From Betaproteobacteria bacterium (GTDB lineage: Bacteria; Pseudomonadota; Gammaproteobacteria; Burkholderiales; Rhodocyclaceae), in NCBI GenBank assembly GCA_020621405.1, contig JAHRYN010000002.1:609676-673675 (forward strand): a stretch of 64,000 nt of DNA. The letters run 5' to 3'. Under the pieces are notes generated by a model that made no database searches, was not told where the DNA came from, and saw only the letters and a list, made by a program, of their open reading frames with translations. The position numbers and the translations under genes are program-made. Shown here piece by piece: positions 28,195 through 35,849 of this stretch. Within the stretch, counting starts at the first letter, position 1; the number at the start of each line of letters is the position of its first letter.

Positions 28195-29379
28195 ATGACC
28201 ATAAATGTCCATCTGGTGGGCGATTGCGCGCTGCGCCTGTGGGGACTGACGCCGCGCCAGCGGCTCGAACGCCTGCTGCGCGGTTTCCCGGAGGCAAGGC
28301 TGGTCGATCAGGAGCAGCCGCTGCCCGCATCAGGCGAAGTGCTGCTGCTGCGCGCCGACTACGCCTACGACGAACGCGTGATGCGCGGCCTGATGAAGGC
28401 GACCGAGGTCGCGCTGCAGGACACCCGCGACGGCACCGTGGTCGCCGCGCGCGGCGATGCCGGCCGCTGGCACGGCTCGGCGCGGCTGGACGGCCCGGCC
28501 ATGGACGGTCTGGCGACGGTGTCGCCGGAAACGGTGGCCGAAGGGCTGCAGGCCAAGCTGCGCAAGTTCGACCGCCCCTGGGTTGCGCCGGTGCGCACGG
28601 ACAATCTGCAGCGGCTGGAAAAGGCGCTGTTCAGCGGCGCCTACAAGGGCGTCACCGACATCATCACGCGCTGCGTATGGCCGACGCCGGCGCGCTGGGC
28701 AACCCACCTGTGCATCCGTCTGGGCCTGAGCCCGAACGCGGTCACCGCCGGCAGCTATGTGTTCGCCATTCTGGCCGGCCTGTGGTTCTGGCAGGGCAAT
28801 TACGGTCCGGCGCTGCTGGCCGCATGGTTCATGACCTTCCTCGACACGGTCGATGGCAAGCTGGCGCGGGTCACGCTGACCTCAAGTCAGGTCGGCGACA
28901 TCCTCGACCACGCGCTGGACCTGATACATCCGCCGTTCTGGTACATCGCATGGGGCATCGGGCTGGGCGCATCCTGGCAGTCGGGACTGGCGCTGTGGGA
29001 CGTGCTGTGGGTGATCATCGGCGGCTACATCGCCGGCCGGCTGTGCGAAGGCGCCTTCAAGTTCGCCGCACCGTTCTCGATGTTCATCTGGCGGCCGTTC
29101 GACTCGGTCAACCGCCTGATCACGGCACGCCGTAACCCCAATCTGGTCATCCTCAGCCTGTCCTGGCTGGCTGGTCACGGCGACACCGGCCTGGTGCTGG
29201 TTGCCGCCTGGACCGCCATCTCCACGCTGGTGCTGCTGGTGCGTGCGCTGTGGGCCATCGCGCTGAGCAAGAGCGGGCACGAGATGCAGCCCTGGCTGAG
29301 CCGGGTCGACCCGCATGCGAAGGACAACCCGCCGCTGGTGCGCCTGTTCGCACCCGGCACCGGACCGGCCGATGTCTGA
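28195..29379 (+). CDS. CDP-alcohol phosphatidyltransferase family protein with N-terminal extension
   Basis: A 394-residue membrane enzyme. The CDP-alcohol phosphotransferase motif is complete: D217-x2-D220-G-x2-A-R-x8-G234-x3-D238-x3-D242, within about six helices (170-370). Such enzymes move an alcohol-phosphate from a CDP-alcohol to an acceptor lipid. The first 130 residues form a soluble domain resembling a degenerate nucleotidyltransferase (LWGLTPRQRLERLL), a fusion layout known from archaeal inositol-lipid enzymes. Here the acceptor or product could be ceramide-linked. A TATACT -10-like element lies at 28144-28149. Confidence 0.88.
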   Translation: MTINVHLVGDCALRLWGLTPRQRLERLLRGFPEARLVDQEQPLPASGEVLLLRADYAYDERVMRGLMKATEVALQDTRDGTVVAARGDAGRWHGSARLDGPAMDGLATVSPETVAEGLQAKLRKFDRPWVAPVRTDNLQRLEKALFSGAYKGVTDIITRCVWPTPARWATHLCIRLGLSPNAVTAGSYVFAILAGLWFWQGNYGPALLAAWFMTFLDTVDGKLARVTLTSSQVGDILDHALDLIHPPFWYIAWGIGLGASWQSGLALWDVLWVIIGGYIAGRLCEGAFKFAAPFSMFIWRPFDSVNRLITARRNPNLVILSLSWLAGHGDTGLVLVAAWTAISTLVLLVRALWAIALSKSGHEMQPWLSRVDPHAKDNPPLVRLFAPGTGPADV

Positions 29380-29388
29380 CGCCCGGCG

Positions 29389-30348
29389 ATGACGACTTCG
29401 CCGCCGACCGGCGCGCCTCCCGCGGTACTGGCCGAAATCGGGCTGGAATGCGGACAGCCGGTCGCGACCGAGCTGCATCTGCTGAGCGACCGGGTGCGCG
29501 CCCGCTTCGGCGGCGCAGTCGCGGCGGTGATGTTCTACGGTTCCTGCCTGCGCAGCGGCGATCCGGGCGAAGGACTGGTGGACCTGTACGTGCTGGTCGA
29601 CCGTTACGCCGACGCCTATGACAGCTTCGTGCTGCGCTCCGCCAACGCCTGCCTGCCGCCCAATGTATTCATGCTGCAGCTGCGCACCGACACCGGCCGC
29701 ACGCTGCAGGCCAAGTACGCCGTGCTGTCGCTGGCCGACTTCGAGGCCGGCACCGGCAGCTGGTTCCAGAGCTATGTCTGGGGACGCTTCGCCCAGCCGT
29801 CGCGGCTGGTCTACGCCCGTGACGACGGCGTGCGCAAACGTCTGCACGCGGCGCTCGCGCAGGCCGCACTGACGCTGCTGCGCGAAGCGCTGCCCTGCGT
29901 GGCGGACGACTTCGATGCGGAAACGATCTGGCGCACCGGCCTGGCGTTGAGCTACGGCACCGAAATGCGGCCGGAGGCGATCGACCGGCCGGCCCAGCTG
30001 GTGCAGCGGAACGCCGCCTACTTCAGCCGGCTGACCGCGGCGGCGGCCCCCGCCGTCCGCGGCATGCAGACACTTGCTGGCGGCAGTTACCGGAACACGC
30101 TGTCACCGGCGCAGCGCCAGCGCGGCCGGCATCGATGGACGCTGCGCCGGCTGCAGGGCCGGCCGCTGCAGGTGGCGCGGCTGATGAAGTCGGTGCTCAC
30201 CTTCGAGAACGGCATCGACTACCTCGCCTGGAAGCTGGAGCGGCATACCGGCCACCCGGTCGAGGTGACGCCGCGGCTGCGGCGGTATCCGCTGATTTTC
30301 GGCTGGCCGCTGCTGTGGCGGCTGCTGCGCCAGAAACGCCTGCGTTGA
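29389..30348 (+). CDS. Hypothetical protein with degenerate nucleotidyltransferase motif
   Basis: A 319-residue protein I cannot name. Residues 47-71 carry an NTase-like signature: VMFYGSCLR (Gly51, Ser52) and then VDLYVLVD, where the usual Asp-x-Asp is Asp65-x-Tyr67 with a further Asp71. The C-terminus is strongly basic and ends with a hydrophobic YPLIFGWPLLWRLL segment that may touch the membrane. It follows the CDP-alcohol phosphotransferase by nine bases and precedes the hydroxylase. A lipid-modifying role is likely from context; it could be a nucleotidyltransferase or kinase with an altered active site. Confidence 0.75.
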   Translation: MTTSPPTGAPPAVLAEIGLECGQPVATELHLLSDRVRARFGGAVAAVMFYGSCLRSGDPGEGLVDLYVLVDRYADAYDSFVLRSANACLPPNVFMLQLRTDTGRTLQAKYAVLSLADFEAGTGSWFQSYVWGRFAQPSRLVYARDDGVRKRLHAALAQAALTLLREALPCVADDFDAETIWRTGLALSYGTEMRPEAIDRPAQLVQRNAAYFSRLTAAAAPAVRGMQTLAGGSYRNTLSPAQRQRGRHRWTLRRLQGRPLQVARLMKSVLTFENGIDYLAWKLERHTGHPVEVTPRLRRYPLIFGWPLLWRLLRQKRLR

Positions 30349-30426
30349 CCGGCGCGCGGCCGGTGGCGAGAATGCACGCGGATTTTCCCGTGCCATCGAC
30401 CGGCGGCAAGCGACCGCCCACAAAAA

Positions 30427-31161
30427 ATGTCCCGCAAACCCAAAAAGCACAGGCCCAGCGTCGCCATCGGCCTGTGGATCATCAAGCGCCTGGAGCGCCT
30501 GATCCGGCGCTACTCGACGGTCGAGAACACGCCCTTCCTCGACAGCCGCCAGTTTCCCTGGGCGGAGGACCTGGAGGCGAACTGGCCGGTGATCCGGAAG
30601 GAACTGGAGCAGGTGCTCAAGGTGAAGGACCGCCTGCCCAGCTTCCAGGAAATTTCGAAGGACCAGGTCACGCTGACCCAGGACGACCGCTGGAAGACCT
30701 ACTTCATGTACGCCTACGGCTACCGGATGGAGGGCAACTGCCTGCGCTGTCCGGAAACCGAGCGGCTGGTGAAGGCGGTGCCGGGCATGTTCACCGCGTT
30801 CTTCTCGATCCTGGCGCCGGGCAAGCACATTCCGCTGCACCGCGGCCCGTACAACGGCCTGCTGCGGGCCCACCTCGGACTGATCGTGCCGGAACCGAAC
30901 ACCGCCTGCCGCATCGAGGTCGGTGGCGAGACCCGACACTGGGAAACCGGCAAGTGCATGGTGTTCGACGACACCTACAAGCATCAGGTGTGGAACGACA
31001 CCGACGGCACCCGCGTCGTGCTCTTCCTCGACGTGCGCCGCCCGCTGCGCTGGCCGGGCTCGCTGCTCAACCGCATCGTGCTGAAGCTGATCAGCTGGTC
31101 GCCCTTCATCCAGGACGCGCGCCGCAACCACCGTGCATGGGAGCGCGGCTTCGAGCGCTGA
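30427..31161 (+). CDS. LpxO-like aspartyl/asparaginyl beta-hydroxylase family dioxygenase
   Basis: A 244-residue Fe(II)/2-oxoglutarate dioxygenase of the AspH/LpxO family. The iron and 2-OG residues are in HIPLHRGPYNGLLRAHL and in DDTYKHQVWN followed by DVRRP. An N-terminal hydrophobic segment and a C-terminal amphipathic region suggest membrane association as in LpxO, which hydroxylates an acyl chain of lipid A. Next to a ceramide locus the substrate could instead be a ceramide acyl chain. Last gene of the rightward head-group block; the ABC gene at 31168 is convergent. Confidence 0.9.
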   Translation: MSRKPKKHRPSVAIGLWIIKRLERLIRRYSTVENTPFLDSRQFPWAEDLEANWPVIRKELEQVLKVKDRLPSFQEISKDQVTLTQDDRWKTYFMYAYGYRMEGNCLRCPETERLVKAVPGMFTAFFSILAPGKHIPLHRGPYNGLLRAHLGLIVPEPNTACRIEVGGETRHWETGKCMVFDDTYKHQVWNDTDGTRVVLFLDVRRPLRWPGSLLNRIVLKLISWSPFIQDARRNHRAWERGFER

Positions 31162-31167
31162 ACCGGC

Positions 31168-32877
31168 TCAGGGCTGCGGTTCCGCCGCAGCAGTTCCACC
31201 GGCCAGCGACAGCCGGCCTTCGTCGAGGCGGTAGATCCGGTCGGCGATATGGATCAGCGCCGGCCGGTGCGACACCGCCACCACGGTCAAGCCCGGTGTC
31301 AGCGCCCGCAGCGTCGCGCTGATGGCCGTTTCCGATTCCGGGTCGAGCGCGCTGGTCGCTTCATCGAGTATCAGCAGCTTCGGATCGTGCGCCAGCGCGC
31401 GCGCGATCACCATGCGCTGCCGCTGGCCGCCCGAGAAACGTCCGCCGCGCTCGCCCACCACCGTCTGCATCCCGTCCGGCAACGCTTCGATGAAGCCCCA
31501 GGCGCCGGCCTGGCGCAGTGCGCGCTCGGCATCGGCCGCGGTCAGGGCCGGGTCGCCGAGCGTGACGTTGGTGAGGATGGTGTCGTGCAGCAGCAACGTT
31601 TCCTGCGGCACATAGCCGATCAGGCGGCGCCACTGCCTGCGGTCCAGCGTGTCCAGCGGCACGCCATCCACCAGTATCCGCCCCGACCGTGGCGTCAGCA
31701 GCGCACACAGCAGATCGAGGATGGTGGTCTTGCCGGCGCCGGACGGGCCGATCAGGCTGGTGAAGGAGCCGGCCGGCAGGGTCAGCCCGACTTCGTTCAG
31801 CACCTGCCGGTCGCCGTAGCCGAAACTCACCTGCTCGAAACGGATGTCCTGCGTCAGGCTCGGCGCGATGTCGCCGCTGGCTGGTTCGGCCTCCGTCTGC
31901 GCCTGGTTGATCAGGCCGCGCAGCGCCCAGAACGCGCTTTCCTGCGCCGCCATGCGGTGATAGCGCTGCTGCGCCTTGTGCAGCAGGCCGAGCACCCGCA
32001 GCAGCAGGAAGGTCAGCACCATGACCGAGGCCAGCGGCAGCTTCCAGATCACCAGCGCGACGTACAGACCGCCGGCGGCAAGCATTGCCAGCGTCGGTTC
32101 CTGCATCGCGCGCAGCGCCTCGCGGCTGCGCACCTCGCGCTCCATCGCCCGGTTCAGCCGCTTGTTCTGGTTGCGCAGCAGTGCGTCGGCCACGCCTTCC
32201 CTGGCCATTGCCTTCAGCGGCTTGACCGACCCGAGCACGTCGGTCAGGTAGGCCAGCAGCTCGCGCATCAGCGTCGTCTGCTTCTTGCCGGCGCGGCGCG
32301 ACGAGCGCACCAGATACGACAGCGCCGCCAGCAGCGCGCCGCCGAGCAGCAGCACCACCACGCTGGCCTGCCAGGACACCAGCAGCGCGATCACCGCATA
32401 GACGAAGGCCTGGATGGCCAGCGCCAGCACGTTCGCGGCGTGCTCGTAGCCGGTCGATGCGCGGAAGGATTCGCTGGCCACCGCATTGGCCAGCGCGCCG
32501 GTCGGCTGGCGCAGGTAATACTCCCAGCGGCTGCCCAGCAGCGCGCGGATCAGTTCCAGCCTGAGATCGGTCGCCATGTGCGCGACCGCATAGCCGACAT
32601 GGCGGTTGGCCACCATGATCAGCACGCTGCTGAGCGTCATGCCGACCACAATCACGGCCAGCAGGGTGCCGACCTCGGGCTGCAGCCCGACCGCATTCAG
32701 GGCGTCGATCACATGCCTGGCCAGACCGGACTTGCTGTTTTCGCCGAGCGCCACCGATACCATCGGCAGCAGCGTGGTCAGGCCGACGCCCTCGGCAACG
32801 CCTGCCAGCAGCAGGCTGACCATCATCATCAGGGTGCGCGCCGGATAGGCGCGGCCAAAGGCGAGCAGAATTCGCAT
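31168..32877 (-). CDS. ABC exporter (MsbA-like lipid or peptide type)
   Basis: A 569-residue half-transporter with six helices (about 10-310) and an ATPase domain with Walker A GPSGAGKTT, signature FSGGQRQRM and Walker B LLILDEATSALD. The start MRILLAFGRAYPAR at 32877 matches where the family begins. It is the second ABC exporter flanking the sphingolipid locus, and a real msbA gene lies elsewhere at 49973, so this one may move a different lipid. The 272 bp to the haemoglobin gene hold only a TACAAT element (33087-33092). Confidence 0.9.
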   Translation of the reverse strand: MRILLAFGRAYPARTLMMMVSLLLAGVAEGVGLTTLLPMVSVALGENSKSGLARHVIDALNAVGLQPEVGTLLAVIVVGMTLSSVLIMVANRHVGYAVAHMATDLRLELIRALLGSRWEYYLRQPTGALANAVASESFRASTGYEHAANVLALAIQAFVYAVIALLVSWQASVVVLLLGGALLAALSYLVRSSRRAGKKQTTLMRELLAYLTDVLGSVKPLKAMAREGVADALLRNQNKRLNRAMEREVRSREALRAMQEPTLAMLAAGGLYVALVIWKLPLASVMVLTFLLLRVLGLLHKAQQRYHRMAAQESAFWALRGLINQAQTEAEPASGDIAPSLTQDIRFEQVSFGYGDRQVLNEVGLTLPAGSFTSLIGPSGAGKTTILDLLCALLTPRSGRILVDGVPLDTLDRRQWRRLIGYVPQETLLLHDTILTNVTLGDPALTAADAERALRQAGAWGFIEALPDGMQTVVGERGGRFSGGQRQRMVIARALAHDPKLLILDEATSALDPESETAISATLRALTPGLTVVAVSHRPALIHIADRIYRLDEGRLSLAGGTAAAEPQP

Positions 32878-33149
32878 GTGCTTCGTTCGATACCGGCTTG
32901 TTTCGGAACTTCGGGTTGCAGACCTTGCCGGATGCGGCAGTCCGCGCGTCGCCTCGCGACGCATGGCCGAGCGCGCGCATCGTAGGGCTGGCGACACCTT
33001 TCCGCAAGGACGGGACGTTTGGCCCGCAGCGCCCTGCCTGCCCCTGCCGGGAGCGGCAGCGCGGCCGTTCACCACCCGGCTCCCACTACAATGCGGTCGG
33101 CGGCCGGCATGCGCCGCCAGCCCTCTTCCGGAGACCCTGCTTGCATCCG

Positions 33150-33557
33150 ATGAACAGCGTCACGCCGCGGCAGCCCAGCCTGTTCCGGCAACTCGGCGGC
33201 GAGGCACCGCTGCGCCGGCTGGTCGACACCTTCTACGACATCGTCGACACCCATCCGGACGGCGCCGCGCTGCATCGCATGCACCTCGAGCAGGGGCTGG
33301 ACGGCGCGCATCTGCGGCAGGTGCAGTTCGAATTCATGTGCGGCTTTCTCGGCGGTCCGCGTCACTACGCCGAACGCACCGGGCATGCGAACCTGCGGCG
33401 CATCCACGAACACCTCGCGATCGGGCCGGACGAGGTGCAGTCGTGGCTGCGCTGCATGGTGCATGCGATCGAGGCAACCGGGGTTCCGATGGACGTCGCA
33501 CCGCGGCTGATGCAGACCTTCATGCGTGCAACCGAGGTCCTGCGCAACCGGGACTGA
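33150..33557 (+). CDS. Truncated haemoglobin (group II-like)
   Basis: A 135-residue 2-on-2 globin. LFRQLGGEAPLRRLVDTFYD at the start, the FLGGPRHYAERTGH segment and RRIHEHLAI containing the proximal histidine identify group II (trHbO). The role is probably oxygen or nitric oxide handling. The ATG at 33150 was chosen because homology starts there. No close functional link to the neighbours is visible. Confidence 0.9.
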   Translation: MNSVTPRQPSLFRQLGGEAPLRRLVDTFYDIVDTHPDGAALHRMHLEQGLDGAHLRQVQFEFMCGFLGGPRHYAERTGHANLRRIHEHLAIGPDEVQSWLRCMVHAIEATGVPMDVAPRLMQTFMRATEVLRNRD

Positions 33558-33609
33558 CCGTTACACTTCCGGACTTGGCCACACTGCATCGCACCGCCGC
33601 CCGCATCCG

Positions 33610-34605
33610 ATGACTCCGAATCCGTCCGACCCCAACCCCGCTCCGGCAGGCCGCGACGCACCCCGCTGCGTCAGCATCGTCGTGCCCGCGTTCAACGAGG
33701 CCGGCGCGCTGCGCGGCACGCTGGACATGATCGCCCGCCAGGTGTCGGCGCTGGCGCCGCACTACGAGATCGTGGTGGTCGACGACGGCAGCCGCGACGC
33801 CACCGCGCGCATCGCCCGCGACTGCGCAGACCGCCTGCCGGTGACGCTGGTGCGCTTCTCGCGCAACTTCGGCAAGGAAGCGGCGATTTCTGCCGGACTG
33901 CAGCACGCACGCGGCGATGTCGTGGTGTGCATGGACGCCGACGGCCAGCACTCGGCCGACCTGCTCGGCGCGATGCTGGCGCACTGGCGCGACGGCTATG
34001 ACATGGTCTATGCGGTACGCGCCGACCGCGACCAGCAGGGCCTGTTCAACCGCGTCGGCTCCCGGCTGTTCTACCGCATGATGAATATGGGCGGCCGGCT
34101 CGACATTCCGCCCAATGCCGGCGACTTCCGGCTGATGGACCGCTGCGTGGTCGACGCACTGCTGGCGCTGCCCGAACGCCAGCGCTTCATGAAGGGCATG
34201 TACGCCTGGGTCGGCTTCCGGTCCATCGGCCTGCCCTACACGCCGCTGCCGCGCGCGGCCGGTGAAACGACCTTCAACCGGCTCAACCTGATGCGGCTGG
34301 CGTGGACCGGGCTGACCAGCTTTTCGGTACTGCCGCTGCGCATGGCCAGCCTGACCGGCCTGGCGCTGTCGACGCTGGCATTCGCCTACGGCCTGTACAT
34401 CGTGATCGAGAAGATGCTGCTCGGCGTGGATGTTCCCGGCTGGCCGACCGTGGTGGTCAGCATCATGTTCTTCTCGGGCGTGCAACTGCTGTTCATCGGC
34501 ATCCTCGGCGAATATCTGGCGCGGGTATACGAAGAGGTGAAGGGTCGTCCGCCCTATGTCGTGGCCGAGGTCGTCCGCGGCGACGGCGTGCGGCAGGGCG
34601 ACTGA
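33610..34605 (+). CDS. Polyprenyl-phosphate glycosyltransferase, GT2 (ArnC/FlmF2/GtrB-like)
   Basis: A 331-residue glycosyltransferase of the dolichol-phosphate-mannose-synthase type. The GT-A domain (about 20-230) has SIVVPAFNEAG, VVDDGSRD and CMDADGQH; two C-terminal helices follow (about 238-262 and 275-300). It would transfer a sugar from a nucleotide sugar to undecaprenyl phosphate at the inner membrane. The GtrA gene follows after 2 bp, then a deacetylase and a GT39 protein. A TACACT element lies just upstream. Confidence 0.9.
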   Translation: MTPNPSDPNPAPAGRDAPRCVSIVVPAFNEAGALRGTLDMIARQVSALAPHYEIVVVDDGSRDATARIARDCADRLPVTLVRFSRNFGKEAAISAGLQHARGDVVVCMDADGQHSADLLGAMLAHWRDGYDMVYAVRADRDQQGLFNRVGSRLFYRMMNMGGRLDIPPNAGDFRLMDRCVVDALLALPERQRFMKGMYAWVGFRSIGLPYTPLPRAAGETTFNRLNLMRLAWTGLTSFSVLPLRMASLTGLALSTLAFAYGLYIVIEKMLLGVDVPGWPTVVVSIMFFSGVQLLFIGILGEYLARVYEEVKGRPPYVVAEVVRGDGVRQGD

Positions 34606-34607
34606 AC

Positions 34608-34991
34608 ATGCGCACCTCGGTCCTGCTGTTCCTGATCGTCGGCGGCTGCGCCGCTGCCACCCACTACTTCGTGACGCTGGGCGTGGATTTCGCCACCGGT
34701 ATCGATCCGGCATGGTCCAATCTGATCGGTTTCCTGTGCGCATTTCCGGTCAGCTATGCCGGCCACCGCCGCTGGTCGTTTGCCGGGACGCGGGCCAGCC
34801 ACCGCCAGGCGCTGCCGCGGCTGTTCGCCGTGTCCTGCACCGCCTTCGTCGGCAACCAGATCATGCTGGCCGCGCTGCTGCGCCTGACGCCGCTGCCGCT
34901 GTGGATCGCGCTCGGCATCGTGCTGGTGTTCGTCGCCATGAGCACCTTCATCCTCGGCCGCTACTGGGCATTCGCGCACCGGACGGCATGA
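34608..34991 (+). CDS. GtrA-family membrane protein (putative lipid-linked sugar flippase)
   Basis: A 127-residue, four-helix membrane protein of the GtrA family. Members are thought to flip undecaprenyl-phosphate-linked sugars across the inner membrane. ATHYFVTLGVDF, NLIGFLCAFPVSYAGHRRWSF and the C-terminal RYWAF are typical. It lies 2 bp after the GT2 gene and overlaps the YdjC-family deacetylase gene by four bases, so one transcript serves synthesis, deacetylation and flipping. Confidence 0.9.
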   Translation: MRTSVLLFLIVGGCAAATHYFVTLGVDFATGIDPAWSNLIGFLCAFPVSYAGHRRWSFAGTRASHRQALPRLFAVSCTAFVGNQIMLAALLRLTPLPLWIALGIVLVFVAMSTFILGRYWAFAHRTA

Positions 34992-35767
34992 AGGCGCTTT
35001 ACCTGACCGCCGACGATTACGGATACAACCCTGCCGTCGATGACGCCGTACTCGACCTGATCGACGCCGGCCGTCTGTCCGGCGCCGGCTGCATGACGCG
35101 CGCACCGGGCTGGCGCGCTGCCGCAGCCCGCACCGGAGCGTTCGCATCGAGAGCCGGATTCGGCCTGCATCTGGACTTCACCGAGTTCTCCCCGCAGCGT
35201 CGCGGACTGTGGCCACTGATCGCCGCAAGCCTGGCCCGCCGGCTCGACGCGCGACAGCTGCGCGACGAAATCACCGGCCAGTGCGCGCTGTTCGAGGACG
35301 CCACCGGCCGCACGCCGGACTATGTCGATGGCCACCAGCATGTACATCAGCTGCCGCAGATCCGCGACGCGCTGATCGACGTACTGAACACGCGCTACGC
35401 CGGTCGCCTGCCATTGATCCGCGTCAGCGGTGCCCGCTCCGGCGATGGCGCCAAATCCCTGTTCATCGCGGGTCTCGGCGCCCGGCGGCTGGCCGAGATC
35501 GCTCAGGCCGCCGGATTCCGCATCACGCCTCGGCTGCTGGGCGTCTACGGTTTCGACGGCGACCGCGCGGCCTACCGGCAGCGGCTCGAAGGCTGGATCG
35601 CCGCCGCACGCAACGGCGATGCCCTCATGTGCCACCCGGCGACCTGCGCCCTGCCCGGCGACCCGATCGGCGCCGCACGCGTGCGCGAATACGCAGCGCT
35701 GGGCGCCGCCGATTTCGGCACCCTGCTGGCCACAGGCGATGCCATGCTGGCGCCGATGCGGCCATGA
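34988..35767 (+). CDS. YdjC/ChbG-family carbohydrate deacetylase (NaxD-like candidate)
   Basis: A 259-residue metal-dependent deacetylase. Asp9/Asp10 in LTADDYGYN, His61 in GLHLDF and His116/His118 in DGHQHVH form the predicted metal and catalytic site. The family includes ChbG (chitobiose), HpnK (hopanoid clusters) and Francisella NaxD, which deacetylates undecaprenyl-phosphate-GalNAc. Coupling to GT2 and GtrA genes favours a lipid-linked amino sugar as substrate. It overlaps gtrA (ATGA). Confidence 0.88.
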   Translation: MKALYLTADDYGYNPAVDDAVLDLIDAGRLSGAGCMTRAPGWRAAAARTGAFASRAGFGLHLDFTEFSPQRRGLWPLIAASLARRLDARQLRDEITGQCALFEDATGRTPDYVDGHQHVHQLPQIRDALIDVLNTRYAGRLPLIRVSGARSGDGAKSLFIAGLGARRLAEIAQAAGFRITPRLLGVYGFDGDRAAYRQRLEGWIAAARNGDALMCHPATCALPGDPIGAARVREYAALGAADFGTLLATGDAMLAPMRP

Positions 35768-35849
35768 GCGCCGGAGCTGTACGCACCACCCTGTCAGCCG
35801 CCCGGACCCTCGCGCGTTATCCGCATGCTTCCATGAGACAAGACTTCCC

